From assembly GCA_027943335.1 (NCBI GenBank), contig BSBK01000522.1:557001-621000 (forward strand): DNA of 64,000 nt, in the 5' to 3' direction. How positions within the stretch are numbered: the first letter of the stretch is position 1; the number at the start of each line of letters is the position of its first letter. This DNA comes from Chamaecyparis obtusa. Lineage: Eukaryota; Streptophyta; Pinopsida; Cupressales; Cupressaceae. The translations under genes were made by a program, and so were the position numbers. Positions 1-13,240 of this stretch are shown here, one piece after another. The notes beneath the pieces are model-generated. The model made no database searches and had not been told where the DNA came from. It saw only the letters and a list, made by a program, of their open reading frames with translations.

Positions 1-1474
1 AATGATAAATATACTTAAATTTAATTGGTGGAGATTGGTCCAAAAAAATTCATTCAATCACTAGTTAAGACTAACAATCCATAAAATGATGCAATGGTAC
101 TTGCTTAGCCTACCTACAAGTACTAGTAAGAAAGAAAAGGAATTAGTTATAGAAAAGAGGTTGGTTACAGAAACTAAAAAAAGTTCCTTGAGAATATCTC
201 TAAAAATAGAAGAAAGAATGGGAGAAGGGATTGCCATATTTTGCATAAAATTCCCCCTTTTGTTTTGACCATTATGTTAGACTCAAATTTTGGGTTGAAC
301 TAGAGATCATTAAAATCTAATTTTTGTTGTTGTTGAATGGATGAACGATGGATGAATAGAACAAATTAATTGTAGGTGTTAACTGTGTTTCAAGACCTGT
401 TCTTATAAGATGTTCTGTGTGACACTATTGGTTATGTTCTTTGCTTGTTTAAGATATTTGTAGATTTCTCTCTCTCATGGTTATGTACTATATCTGATTT
501 TCATAATCATGGGAATGAGTATACAAAACTAGGTTTTATATCTAAGAATTTGAATTTTTGTTCGATTTGTGAATATCTCATGGTGATGATTGTTCATTAG
601 ATGCCCCTTCTACTCTCTAGTTAGGAGAATACCCCCATTTATTAAAAATAATAATTTATTCATTACATATCTATCTAAGGGAGTTGTACCTTTCAATTCA
701 GAGATCAAACCGATCATTGGTTTGTTCAACTGTTGTGGAATAGAGTGGTTTCTAGGGTTAAGAGTCAGTTTTATTCAAGAAGACAATCTGTTAACCAATA
801 AAAAGATAATAAAAAAATTAGAATAAAGATAAAATATAAATTGAAAAAGATAAAATATAAGTTCTTTCAAAAGAAGGAGCCATTTAAATAGTTTGACAAG
901 AATCTAAGCAATTAAAAACTATAACTTTTTTTAAATTAATTTGATATCTATTTTAATTTTAAAGGTCATGATTTTTATATTTGAGCAAAATTAAAGGAGA
1001 TGTTTTTGTTGACACAAGTGGCTCACCTTTTTGTATACAACTATAGAAAGCCTCTGGGCTTAACTATTGTCATTGTTGTGTATTGCAAGATCTAAAGAAG
1101 GCCATGGAGAGAGGACATGGACAACGTAGAACTACTGAATTGTAGAGGGGAAAGTAGGTGGAAATAGATATGACAAAAAAAAATGCAGATGTAGTAGAGG
1201 TAAGAAGAGAAAGTAACCTCAACCAAATGAGGAATGTGTTTATAAATTCACAAATGATACAACATAGAGGAGATAAAGTCATTTTTGTCCATGAGGCCTC
1301 TAAGGTCAAACTTATTGGTTGAAAATGCAGGAGAGTGGTGATTAAACATGATTCTATATCAAGGGAAAAGTCTAAAAATTAGGATGGCCAAAACATGATA
1401 TCAATATGTAAAATATATGACTTAAGTGAGGTTTTGTGTTGGATATCATATTCGTCAAAATTATATCTTTGTCA
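1..1474. repeat. Left copy of a dispersed repeat flanking a copia LTR
   Basis: This stretch has no convincing gene. It aligns base for base, with scattered differences, to 9028-10498, and a short diverged copy of its first ~110 bases is at 30740-30850. The recurring landmark is a run of the form ttgcttagcctacctacaag. The short open frames here (for example 590-826) are not conserved between the two copies, so I do not call them genes. The nature of the repeat is unknown; it could be the flank of an old insertion or part of a larger non-coding element. Confidence 0.7.
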
Positions 1475-2979
1475 TGTTAGGAACAATGTAGCACACACAA
1501 CTGAGAAGGGGGGTGAATCAATTGTTTCCCAAAACTTAATAATTTATCCAACACATAAACTTTAGAACCTAAATCTAAAAGATAAACAATAGAGCACACA
1601 AAGTAAACAACACCGCAACACATAACACTAGATTTTTTTGTGTGGAAACCCAATTAAGTGAAAAACCACAGTGAAGATCAAACCCACTAGATGATGTACT
1701 AACACAAAAACCTTGTTAAAGGTACAAAGGGAATGCATAAGCCTTCAGGCACACCACCTATATCTCATTGCTCAAATACTAAGAGAAACAAACTTGAGAT
1801 TACAACAAAGGAAACAACCCAAGGTGGACTACAATTCACTAAATTATGAACTAACTAATAGCATCTCTTATATGCCAATACAACTTTGATGAAGTACAAA
1901 AAATCTCTTCCTCAATTATAGATTCCACTCATACCTCTCTACATAATTAATAATGATGCATGCTCACACACATACACACTCTCTCACTCCTTCTCTCATA
2001 AAAATGATTACATCTTTGTCTACATTACATCGACTCAACTCTGCAAGGTCAGCCTTAGCCACGTTAATTAAAAATATTCAATAGATTACATTAAAATTAT
2101 CAATGTGATCCAAGACATATAGGCAAAGACATAGCTAGGACCCAAATCATCAACCTCAAACACATTCCATATCCATAAATCATGCTACGATCCTTAGCAA
2201 CATGCTACACCACTACGTCCACCAAGAAAAATAAAATATCAACACGCCACAAGAAAATCACTGAATCTGATCACATATCTCAAAGTGATCCAACAACGTG
2301 AATAGGACATGTGATCTAGAAACATCAAAAAGAAACTTGAAATGCCACATTAGGAACATAAACAACTTCATCTTAGAATTCACAAGTATCTCTGTACTAT
2401 TCATCAAGAACACTAATCAAAAACCTCTATTACTTAAGAAAAATAGCTTGCTAGAATCCAAATCATGAACTGTCCAAGCTGAGGACACACATCCATGTCC
2501 TAAACTCACCACTAGGTTAGAAACCAATAATATTGCATAACCAATCCAAAAAAATGCAACACTGTCACTTCCTAAACAACCATAAAATAGTCTATGATAA
2601 ATCACCTAAAACACACTTAGAACACATTAATGCACGCCTCTAAAACTTGAACAAGATCAATAAATACATTCCTCATCATAGCTGTAACTACACAACATTT
2701 GATCCTCAATGTAGTAGCCAAATTGATCCAAACACTTTATTGAACAGACTACAAACATTGTCCCAAATAATAAAATATGTTGACATCAATGACAAAACAT
2801 CAATGTCAACACATATATGCAATATATCTCAGAAATCTCCAACAATATCCCTCTTTGGCATTGATAGAAATAAATGATGTGAAAATCCAAATCAATGCAC
2901 AAATAAACCATACTACCAATAATAAATATGCATATTCTTCATTCTATCTCCCTAAGTCTAACACTCATTTTTTCACACA
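1475..2979 (-). mobile_element. Ty1/copia LTR, copia-1 family (left copy, no coding body)
   Basis: The LTR begins with TGTTAGGAACAATG at 1475 and aligns along its length with 10499-11968 and with 16303-17505. The pyrimidine run just after 2979 (ccatctctccccctttgac) is the complement of a polypurine tract, placing the element on the minus strand and making this its 3' LTR. Only ~100 bases of internal domain remain before the sequence changes near 3085, so the element body is lost. Preceding bases match those at 10494-10498, meaning this LTR was copied together with its flank and did not insert here independently. Confidence 0.7.
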
Positions 2980-3474
2980 GCCATCTCTCCCCCTTTGACA
3001 TCAACGATAAAGGAACATATATGCACTAAGTCATAGAAGCCAAAATCAAGTAAACACCTCAAAAAATAAACAAAATGATTGACTACTTCCCCTGAGCAGT
3101 ATCAACCCTGTTTCCTACAGAATTGTTCTACCGCTTTCTCTTGCCAGAATCCATAATGTTTTTCATGTTTCCTTGTTGAAGCCCTACTACCCAAATGCAT
3201 ATCATATTCTTCATTCTATCTCCCTAAGTCTAACACTCATTTTTTCACACAGCCATCTCTCCCCCTTTGACATCAACGATAAAGGAACATATATGCACTA
3301 AGTCATAGAAGCCAAAATCAAGTAAACACCTCAAAAAATAAACAAAATGATTGACTACTTCCCCTGAGCAGTATCAAACCTGTTTCCTACAGACTTGTTC
3401 TACCGCTTTCTCTTGCCAGAATCCATAATGTTTTTCATGTTTCCTTGTTGAAGCCCTACTACCCAAATGCATAT
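2931..3474. repeat. Tandem duplication, 272-bp period, of a copia LTR end plus polypurine tract
   Basis: The segment 2931-3202 is followed directly by a near-identical second copy, 3203-3474, both starting catattcttcattctatctc. Each copy carries the last ~50 bp of the LTR, the polypurine tract and ~200 bp of adjoining sequence. Its end (atgcatatcatattctt) runs straight into a Ty3/gypsy coding tail. The very high similarity suggests a recent unequal exchange or replication slip. Confidence 0.85.
2980..3002 (-). other. Polypurine tract of the left copia-1 remnant
   Basis: Read on the minus strand this is AAAGGGGGAGAGATGGC, a typical Ty1/copia plus-strand priming tract directly before the 3' LTR. 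The same tract occurs near 11969-11990 in the fuller element and again in the tandem copy starting at 3203. Confidence 0.6.
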
Positions 3475-3669
3475 CATATTCTTGATTGGCATGAATTACA
3501 GGTTCAGGATCTGAGGGTGGTGTTGGTACAACCTACCCGCCTCATTGATCAGCATACCATTAGGGTGCGTGACAGAGATGCATTGGAGTATAAGGTCCAA
3601 TCAGACCAACTCTTTGTTGACAGTGCTACTTGGGAAGATGTGAAAGACATGCATAGATCTTTTCCGTAG
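3445..3669 (+). pseudogene. Ty3/gypsy polyprotein C-terminus with chromodomain-like tail
   Basis: The translated frame reads VQPTRLIDQHTIRVRDRDA, then YKVQ, and ends SATWEDVKDMHRSFP before a stop at 3669. That is the layout of the integrase C-terminal end of chromovirus-type Ty3/gypsy elements: a short basic stretch, the 'valued by the linker' chromodomain core, and the T-W-E-D helix ending in F-P. Only ~60 residues are present; reverse transcriptase and the integrase core are absent upstream, where the 272-bp copia-derived repeat takes over. The first codons (to about 3485) belong to that repeat, so the listed start is not a real initiation site. This is a truncated element with no functional product. 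Confidence 0.65.
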
Positions 3670-4507
3670 TTATTTGTTTAGATTTTTTTTTATGTTTATG
3701 CTTTAAGCTTTGTAGTGAACTTCTTTATATGATTCCATAAGACATTGGGTCGATATCATAACCCAATTTGATGCTCTTAGTTTATAGGACTATTTGTGTG
3801 ATTTGTTTTTGACTCATGTTGACTTGGTCGAATGTTGTCGACTTAAGTTGTTTGTAATAAATGATTAAGACATAGTGTTGTTATGTTTCTTAGGCTATTT
3901 TATGATGAAATAAATTGATGTAATGAAAATGATATCATGAATGGAATTTGAATTGCCTTACAAAATGTTATTTATTAATGCTATTATGATATGTAAATGA
4001 AATATGCATCTCAATTCAATTTTGATTTAAGGGGACTAACCTACTGATGATCTTTTGAGTTTGAGCATGCATGACAGGAGATGAAGGTGGAAATGTGATT
4101 GAGGTAGAGTTTATTTATCTTATCGGAAGAGGTGAGATTGGAATAATGGTTTCAAGCACACACCACTTAATTTTTTTTGAAATCTTATGAGTTTCTTGAA
4201 TTATCTCGTGAGGTGAATGTTTGGGTAAAATAATACTATTAGTTTTCTTTCTTTTTCTCCTGCTCGAGTGATTGAGTTAATTGTGTGTAAGTGCTTTAAG
4301 TTAAACCTTTTGTTATCTAGGGAAATGAAAATTTGTTGGTTTCCTATTTGTATTTCTAGAAAAGGTTAAAGTTAGTTAATTTGGAATTACTCTGATATAA
4401 TTATTAGTTAACACATAAGTTAACTCCAATTGGCATGCTAAAAATTTTGACGTAAATTCTTCTTACATGATACCTTTTCATAAGACATCGAGGATGATGC
4501 ACTTTCT

Positions 4508-4530
4508 AAGAGGGGAAGGATGTCATAACC
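4508..4530 (+). other. Candidate polypurine tract and 3' LTR start of the gypsy remnant
   Basis: The run AAGAGGGGAAGGA is followed at 4521 by TGTCATAACC, a common start for plant Ty3/gypsy LTRs. It lies ~840 bp past the chromodomain tail, farther than usual. A ten-base word, cataagacat, occurs at both 3736 and 4479, which may mark an intervening insertion. I could not find a matching LTR end, so the LTR length is unknown. Confidence 0.4.
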
Positions 4531-7380
4531 TGATTGTCGACTTCCTAAATTTGCGTAGAAAGAATATGAGTTATATCTGCCTTGTATGATTAGGAGTTGC
4601 CTTCGTTTGATTGAATAACATAGACTATTTTACTTGACATAAATTTTGACTTATTTCTGTTGTTTTAAGGAACTGTTTGAGAGGAAAACGTATTAGTAAC
4701 TCCACTTTTGATGTTAGTAGAATGGGCATGGTTGCCAAATATTTGGAAATCCACCGTGTACTGCTAGATGAAGGAAATAAATGCGTATTAGACCATCTTA
4801 ATGTGGGGATTTTTTCTCTCCATGTGCGGCATGATGGACATGACTGAGAGAGGAGAAAATGCATGAGGGAGTTGCACACAGGTTCAAAGGGAACGTGCGC
4901 TAGAGTTTGTGGAGAGGCAACACACGAGTTTAAAGAAAAGAACGCAATGTAAAGAGAAAGGGAGAGGAAGACTGGAAAGGGAGAACACATCACATAGGAG
5001 AAATAGAGACACAACGCAAAGGAAAAATAGAGGAGACAACACAGGTGAAGAAAGAAGGCATCGCGCGGGTGAAAAATTGAGGAAAAACACACATTTGATT
5101 TTCGGAACAGTATCGCCTGCAGTTGAGGAAGCATACACACCATTGGAAGAATGACAGAGGATGGGTTTGGAACATCATCAAACACTCCCAATAAAAACAA
5201 ACCAGCCTTTTTTTTTAATTTCTGTGTTTAATATCATGTTTTAAGGAATGATAGTTGGTTGAAAAATTGGTTTTCGATGAGACTGTGGTTCAATATTTCT
5301 TTTACAAAACTGATTTGATCATGGCTCAAAGGCACAGAACTGTTGACTGATTTTGTTATTTTTTTCTGTATCCTTGTCCATGCAATGAGATTCTTTCATA
5401 GTTTTCACACTCTTCCTATTTATATTTTTATTCATTTTGGAGATTTGTAAACACCCTTATTAGTGTCATTGCAAATTATAGTAAACACACTCTGGTATAT
5501 AAGGAATTGGAAAACATATGAACTATAATGTTATGCGGTTGGGATGTTTTTTTTTTAAACACAAACTTAGAATATGTTATAGTAGAGTGAAAAACTTTAA
5601 AATTATTTGGGGTATGTTATCGTAATTGAGTTGTATGTTGATTCAAATCATAGATGCTTTGGGAGATTAAACAGTTCATTAATTTTAAAATCGAGACTGA
5701 AAACTGATGGTATTCTTGTAGAACAATGGTTCTTTAATTATTTTTATTTATTTGTTTAAAAATAGTAGCTTTAGAGATATTACTGCTTGTTCATATAAGC
5801 TACGATGGGTTGTGAATGAAAACTTCTTGTAGCAGAAGTTTAAATGTTGTCTATCCTTATTAAAATTTACAACAAAAAACTATGTAGAGTTCCTGAAGCA
5901 AATAGATTGTTTATGTTAAATCATTCCAGAATGCGACAAGAACTGAGTAAACTTCTTGTAGTAGTAGAAAGACTATATAAAATAATGAAATATGAATTTT
6001 CTCTATCATTTCTTTAAGAGACTGAGTTTTTATATTATGTAAGGAGTAATATGGTCTTGTTAGTAGAAACTGATTATTTTAAACATGGAAGATTTACCAG
6101 GTTGATTTTTCTTTATGAAAGGGTTAAACTTGGATTTATGTTTTCTTAAGTGTTTTACTTAGTTTCTTTTGAGGAAAGATATCATGGGAAAGGGTGCTGA
6201 ATATGGGGAAACAGAGAAGGGTAATATTAATTTCTTTTACTTGCTAGTAGAAATGTGGTTATTTATGCTTAGGCCTAATCTATGTAAACACATAATAGAA
6301 TTTGTGATGGTTATTTATTTTCTCTCTACCATATCTGTGCCAGGTCTACTTTATGTATGAAAAGTAGTTAGTTCACAGCTTGCACCAGATTCCTTTCCGA
6401 TCCATCAGTGTCGAGTTGATAGATTACTTGAGTAGGGTCGGTGAGCTCTTCATTTTAGGATGAACCCCGGGGGAGCTAACCACTCCGTGGTTGGATGGAA
6501 TAAATGCCTGGATCACATTTTCATCTTGAGATTTGTAGATGGACGATTGAATGTTTGAGGGCATAGGAGACATGAATATGCGGATGGATGACTGATAGTC
6601 CGATGGCATACATTTTGAATATCTTGTATCATTTTGACTTTATGGTCACGAGCTCTATTGTATTTGTATCTATGTACTTTGATGTTTATGTGCGACAATA
6701 TGGTTGGCATCCCTTATGTATTATTTACCATGTTGTACTATTCAACAGTTTGGTCAATTTTTATCTATTATATTGAGGATTTTCTACATTATTCAGAATA
6801 TTGTAATTTCTTTTTCATAGAAATGGAATTTTATTTATGGAAAAGTCTTTACATCTTGTAGATTTTATTTTAGAGATCGACTTTCCGAGTATTTTTGTTA
6901 TAGAGCTTACATGTCTTATGTGTTTAAGTATTAGTCTTTACAATATCTCCTACTCTAGATTTCTATCTTTAGTTATCTCTTCTTATCTCACTCTCACTTC
7001 CCCCTTTATCTATTTCTATACATATCTCTCTTTGCCTGAATATCCTTATCTCTTTTTCTCTCTCCCTACTCTCTATCTCTTATCATTATGTAAAACAATT
7101 TTTACTATGGCCGCACAGATAATTGGTAGAATGCAAACTCTTGTTAGTATCCAAATATGTTTTGATGCCCAACTAATTACAGTACGAGGATGAAGATGCT
7201 TCCTGAATTAAAAGAGTTCTTTACCTTTCAAGTCAGAGCCATCTTTATTTATGATGCTTCCTCATTATTAGTCCGACTGGTAAGACACATGGCTTACTCT
7301 CTAATAGAACCATATTCACAGAAGCTCTTTGCAAATTCATTTTATTAAAACTTTATAATATTCCTAGTGATAAAGAAATA
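4531..7380. other. Probable gypsy LTR body and degraded repeat DNA, no gene
   Basis: No coding region is supported. 4900-5150 is markedly purine-rich on the plus strand, which creates long mirror open frames on both strands with low-complexity translations; these are rejected. 6360-6740 is slightly GC-richer and looks like LTR or leader sequence, but no partner copy exists in the window. Confidence 0.4.
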
Positions 7381-7598
7381 AAAGGCTATGAAATTTTGGG
7401 CAACACCATTAATAGGTCGGAAGTGCCGGTCTTCCCCTGACTTACTGATAAGGCATGGCCAATGAAGATTTTGAGCATCCCATCCTTAGTTGACAACAAT
7501 GGAGGAAATGGTAATTTGATCCTACCAGGATGGAAGGAAGAGGCATCCATCAATGTTTCAATGAAGTCAAGATACAAGAATGTCTCAAGAGGACCTTT

Positions 7599-7922
7599 TG
7601 AGCTTTATTAGACAAATTATAGATCAAATGCCAATGCACAGATTCTATGTAATGTTAGTGGTCGATGAGGTAATTCAGATAGTGGTGCATGGAGGAGCTA
7701 ATTGATGAAATGGCTGCTATTTTTGTTGATGAATTTGGATCAATTATTTTCAAAAGGAGCGATTTTTTGAATAGGTTCATTTTGCAACTCCAGAAACATA
7801 GCATGCTCTATCAGCTCGAACACGAATACATAAATTATTGGAGAAAATTTCAAGTCACATTTGATACTCTAATAATGTTTAACAACATTATTAAGTTGAA
7901 TATCTTATGCATGGGAAAATGA
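7599..7922 (+). pseudogene. Unrecognised coding-like remnant
   Basis: The frame from 7689 encodes about 77 residues beginning MEELIDEMAAIFVDEFGS, and the two other frames upstream (7390-7680) also give protein-like text, such as a stretch reading LVVDEVIQIVVHGGANW. The composition, rich in acidic and aliphatic residues, looks like real protein rather than random AT-rich translation. It is broken by stops and at least one frame change. I do not recognise the family; a transposon gag or a captured host exon are both possible. It lies between the gypsy remnant and an AT-rich block. Confidence 0.25.
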
Positions 7923-9027
7923 AAAGTCATATCTTTTCATTTTTATAATTGGCTCTCGGAAATAAATAATTACGAAAAGGGAGGACCTCTCAAAGAATAA
8001 GAACAAGTGTCACATAGTGGCTAGTACTTGCTTCAAATATTATAATACAAATAATAAATATATTAATATTAATATTAGATTAAAATATTAAATATTAAAT
8101 AATAGTATTAGTATTACAATAAAATATAAAATGTTAAATATAATTGAAAATAATAATAATAATAATAATGATGATGTTGAGAATCTACCAATTTAAGAAA
8201 GTAGATTCTCAACTATTTTATTAATATTATAATTTTTTATAATTATAGTACTAGCAATCTTTTTTTAATTAAAAATTGTAAAGTAGAATCAACATTTGCA
8301 ACCATAATTATAATCTAACCATAATGGTAAAAAATATTATTTACAAGTTTTTTTTACCATAATCTTACTTTTATTGAAATATATTTTAATTTATTATAAA
8401 AACATATAATTATAATTATAATTAAAAACTCAACAATATTTTTTAATTATAATTATTTAAATGATGATAAATTATTAATAATTTAAATAATAATCTTAAA
8501 TTAATTTATAATTAATTTTTATATCAATAAATCTATTTTGTAAAATATAACAAAATCTTAATTTTATTTATAATTATTTTATAAAATATACCAAAAATAA
8601 CTATAATTCACATTAATCTAAATCTATTAACTTAAATATTAAGCTGAAATGTAAGCAAAACTTGATGTGTATCCCTCTTATTCTCTTTGAATTCTTATAT
8701 AGATTATTCTTAGTTTTTATGATTATCTATTATTTATTTGTTTATAAAACTGAATAATGGGTCTTTCAGTGAGCATCCCCAAGCTTAAAAGGGGTTGAAT
8801 TTCCCAGACGTGTATGATGAGAATTCAAAAGTTACAATGCACGCACGCATCATGAACAGAATAATTGACAAGAAATAACAGGAACCGGAAGTCTCTTAGA
8901 GTATTTAGTACATAGAGGGAATATTCAATGTGGCAGTTCGGAGCGTGACCTAAAAAGTTGCCTTAAAAATTGCATAGACATAGTTTTCATGAAATGCGTG
9001 TATAAGACTCTAATTTTTTCAACCAAT
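7923..9027. other. Very AT-rich intergenic block with AAT microsatellite
   Basis: 8030-8640 is almost pure A and T, with an (AAT/ATG)n run at about 8145-8175. Bases 7993-8030 share the word caagtgtcac.tagtgg with 29685-29705, indicating a dispersed short repeat. No gene is seen. Confidence 0.6.
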
Positions 9028-10498
9028 AAGAAATATATACTTAAATTTAATTGGTGGAGATGGTCCAAAAAAAATCATTTAATCAATAGTTAAGACGAAC
9101 AATCCATAAAATGATGCAATAGTACTTGCTTAGCCTACCTACAAGTACTAATAAGAAAGAGTTTTAAGAATTAGTTATAGAAAAGAGGTTGGTTACATAA
9201 ACTAAAAAAAGTTCCTTGAGAATATCTTTAAAAAGAGAAGAAAGGATGCGAGAAGGGATTGCCATATTTTGCTTAAAATTCCCCCTTTTATTTTGACAAT
9301 TATGTGAGACTTGAATTTTGGGTTGAACTATAGTTCATTAAAATCTGAATTTTTATGTTGTTTAATGGATGAACAGAATGAATTAATTGTAGGTGTTAGC
9401 TGTGTTTCAAGACCTATGCTTATAAGGTGTTTTTTTTGACACTATTGGTTATATTCTTTTCTTGTTTAAGATATTCATAGCTTTTTCTCTCTTATGGTTA
9501 TGTATTGTATTTGATTTTCATGGTCATGTGAATGAGTTTATAGAAATAGGTTTTATGTCTAAGCATTTGAATTTTTATTTGATTCATGAATATGTCATGG
9601 TGATGATTATTCATTAGATGTCCCTTCTACTCTCTAGCTAAGAGAATACCCCCATTTATTAAAAAAAAAGAATTTATTCATTACATATCTATCTAAGGGA
9701 GTTTTAACTTTCAATTCAGAGATCAAACCGATCATTAGTTTGTTCAATTGTTGTGGAATAGAGTGGTTTCTAGGGTTAGGAGTCACTTTTTATTCAAGAA
9801 GACAATCTGTTAACCAACAAAAAGATAATAAAAAGATTAGAATAAAGATAAAATATAAAATATAAACTGAAAAGATAAAATATACGTTCTTTCAAAAGAA
9901 GGAGCCATTTAAATAGTTTGACAAGAATCTAAGAAATTAAATACTATAACTTTTTTTTATTAATTTGATATCTATTTTAATTTTAAAGGTCACGATTTTT
10001 ATATTTGAGTGAAATTAAAGGAGATGTTTTTGTTAACACATGTGTCTCACCTTTGTGTATGCGACTGTAGGAAGCCTCTGGGCTTAACTATTGTCATTGT
10101 TGTGTATTGCAGGATCTAAAGGAGGCCATGGAGAGAGGACATGGACAATGTAGAACTACTCAATTGTAGAGACAAAAGTAGGTGGAAATAGATATGACAA
10201 CAAAATATGTAGATATAGTAGAGATAAGAAGAAAAAGTAACCTTGACCAAAGGATGAATGTGTTTATAAATTCACAAATGATACAACATAGAGGAGATAA
10301 ATTCATTTTTGTCCATGAGGCCTCTAAGGTCAAACTTATTGGTTGAAAATGCAGGAGAGTGGTGATTAAACGTGATTCTATATCAAGGGAAAAGTCTAAA
10401 AATTAGGATGGCCAAAACATGATATCAATATGTAAAATATATGACTAAAGTGAGGTTTTGTGTTGGATATCATATTCATCAAAATTATATCATTGTCA
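9028..10498. repeat. Right copy of the dispersed repeat flanking copia-1
   Basis: This is the second copy of 1-1474, colinear with small insertions, deletions and substitutions. It ends exactly where the copia LTR begins at 10499, as in the first copy. No gene is supported in it. Confidence 0.75.
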
Positions 10499-11968
10499 TT
10501 TTAGGAACAATGTAGCACACACAACTGAGAGGGGGTGAATTAGTTGTGTCCCAAAACTTAATACTTTATCCAACATATAAAATTTAGAACCTAGATCTAA
10601 AAGATAAACAATAGAGCACACGAAGTAAACAACACCACAACACATAACACTAAATTTTTTTGTGTGTGGAAACCTAGTTAAGGGAAAAACCACAGTGGAG
10701 ATCAAACCCACTAGATGATGTACTAACACAAAAACCCTGTTAAAGGTACAAAGAGAATGCACAAGCATTCGGGCACATTGCCTAGATCTCACTGCTCAAA
10801 TACTAAGGGAAAAAAACCTGAGATTACAACAAGGGAAAAAACCCAAGGGGGACTACAATCCACTAAATTATGAACTAACTAATATCATCTCTTATATGCC
10901 AATACAACTATGATGAAGTACAAAAAATGTCTTCCTCAATTATAGATTCTACTCATACCTCTCTACATAATCAATAATGATGCATGCTTGCACACATACA
11001 CACACTCTCACTCCTCTCATACAAATGATTACATCTTTATATACATTACATCAACTCAAATTTGCAAGGTCGGCTTTAGCCACCTTAATTACAAATATTC
11101 AATAGATTACATTAAAATTATCAATGTGATCCAAGACATATTGACAAAGACATAAGTAGGACCCAAATTGTCAACCTCAAACATATTCAAGATCCATAAA
11201 TCATGCCATGATCCTTAGCAACATGCTACACCACCAAGTCAACCAAGAAAAATAAAACATCAACACGGCATAGGAAAATCACTAAATCTGATCACATACC
11301 TCAAAGTGATCCAACAATGTGAATAGGACATGATCTAGAAACATCAAGAAGAAATTTGAAATGCCACAGTAGCAACATAAACAAATTCATCTCACAGTTC
11401 ACAAGTATCTCTATACTATTCATCAAGAACACTAATCAACAACCTCTCTTCTCAAGAAAAATAGCTTGCCAGAATCCAAATAATGAACCGTCTGAACTGA
11501 GGACACACATCCATATCCTAAACTCACCACTAGGTTAGAAACTAGGAATATTGCATAACCAATCCAAAAAATGCAACACACTCACTTCCTGAACAACCAT
11601 AAAATAGTCTATGATAAATCACCTGAAACTCACTCAGAACACAATGCACACCTCTAAAACTTGAACAAGATCAAGAAAATACATCCCTCATCATTGTAGT
11701 AGCTACACAACATTTGATCCTCAATGTAGTAGCCAAACTAATCTAAACACTTTATTGAATAGATTACTAACATTGTCCAAAATAATGAAATATGTTGACA
11801 TCAATGTCAACACATATATGCAATATATCTCATAATCTCCCTCTTTGGAATTGATGGAAATAAATGATGTGAAAAACCAAATCAATGCACAAAGAAACCA
11901 TACTACCAACAATAAATATGCATATTCTTCAATCTCTCTCCCTAAGTCTAACACTCATTTTTCACGTA
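10499..11968 (-). mobile_element. 3' LTR of Ty1/copia element copia-1
   Basis: This LTR starts TTTTAGGAACAATG; the canonical TG is mutated to TT, compared with TGTTAGGAAC at 1475. It runs ~1.47 kb to ...ttttcacgta, followed by the complement of a polypurine tract (tctctccccctttgac). It pairs with the right-hand LTR at 16303, which shares colinear sequence until about 17505. Because the coding frames between run on the minus strand, this left copy is the 3' LTR. Confidence 0.8.
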
Positions 11969-12119
11969 GCTATCTCTCCCCCTTTGACATCAATGACATA
12001 GGAACATATATGCACTAAATCATAGAAGCCAAAATCAACTAAACACCTAAAAAAATAAACAAAAGATTGACTACTCCCCCTAAGTGGTAGCCACCAAAAT
12101 ATTAATCTAGGTTAATGAT

Positions 12120-12868
12120 AATCTCTATGAAAACACTAGAATGATGCAAATCCGTGCATCTCTAGCTTTGATTAGGAGGGGCTATCACCCCAAGCTTACC
12201 TCATAGATATTCAAAAGTATCCTTTCGCAAGGGCTTCATTAAGATATCTATAATTTTCTATCTAGTAGCCACATATTCTAGTTTGACCTCCTTCTCACTC
12301 ACCTTATCTCTCAAGAAATGATGTTTGATAGATATATGCTTTGTCTTTTAATGTAATATAAGATTCTTTGAAATATTTATAGCACTAGCGTTATCGCAAT
12401 AAATAGTAATGGACTCATCAATAATCACTCTAATGTCCTTCAACATTTTATTCATCTAATAAATTGTGTACAATTAGCAGTATCAAGAACATAGTACTCA
12501 ACCTTAGTATTAGATTGAGATATAAAATTTTTCTTTTTACTGGACCATGCAACTAACCTCTTTCCCAAGAAGAATGCTCCACCACCAGTACTTTTTCTAT
12601 CATCTGCATTAGCTTCCCAATATGCATCAGTGAAAGCACTCAGTATAAAATCATCATCTTTCCCATACCATAAACCATAATCAATTGTCCCCTTGAAGTA
12701 TATGAATATCCTTTTAACAACAAAAACATGTGATTCCTTTAGCTCTAATTGAAATATTGCAACAATACCAACTGCATTTGTTATGTCAGGTCTAGTTTGT
12801 GTCAAGTATAATAATACAATGATCATAGATTTGTATCTTTTTTCAATTTTCATTAGGTGAATCATCAT
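12120..12868 (-). pseudogene. copia-1 RNase H and pol C-terminus
   Basis: The minus-strand frame 12868-12452 contains the RNase H landmarks TQTRPDITNAVG, FTDAYWEANADDRKST and VAWSSKKKNFISQSNTKVEY. Reading on through stops to about 12165 gives CDNASAINISKN, KTKHISIKHHFLRDKV and a KPL tail, so the end of the polyprotein is present but interrupted. The RNase H domain would remove genomic RNA from the RNA/DNA hybrid during replication of the element. Several conserved positions are changed, and the reading frame breaks, so no activity is expected. Confidence 0.85.
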
Positions 12869-13240
12869 TCTTTGTTAACTTGGAACAAGTAACCATAGGG
12901 GAACCAACCAATCTTGAATCATCCATCCCAAATTTCTTCAACAACTCTTTCACATACTTGGACTATGATATGAAAATCCCTATTTTTGATTGTATAATTT
13001 GTAAACCAAGAAAGAATTTCATCTCACCTATCATGGAAATCCCAAACTCTTTATGCACCTCATTTGCAAACTCTTTTCTCAACTTTTTATTACCACCAAA
13101 AATGATATCATCCATAAATACTTCAATAATCAAGATATTACCATTATCAATTTGAAGTATAAGTTATTGTCATTAGTACCCTTACCGAAACCAAGTCTCA
13201 ACAAATATTTATCTAATATTGCATACTAGAATCTTAGTGC

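Noticed and set aside
3736..4488. Mutator-like insertion bounded by a 10-bp duplication (cataagacat)
   Set aside because: No terminal inverted repeats were found and the matching word may be coincidental.
4625..5200. 191-residue minus-strand open frame
   Set aside because: It overlaps a purine-rich tract; the translation is Phe/Ser/Leu-rich low complexity with open mirror frames on both strands and no domain.
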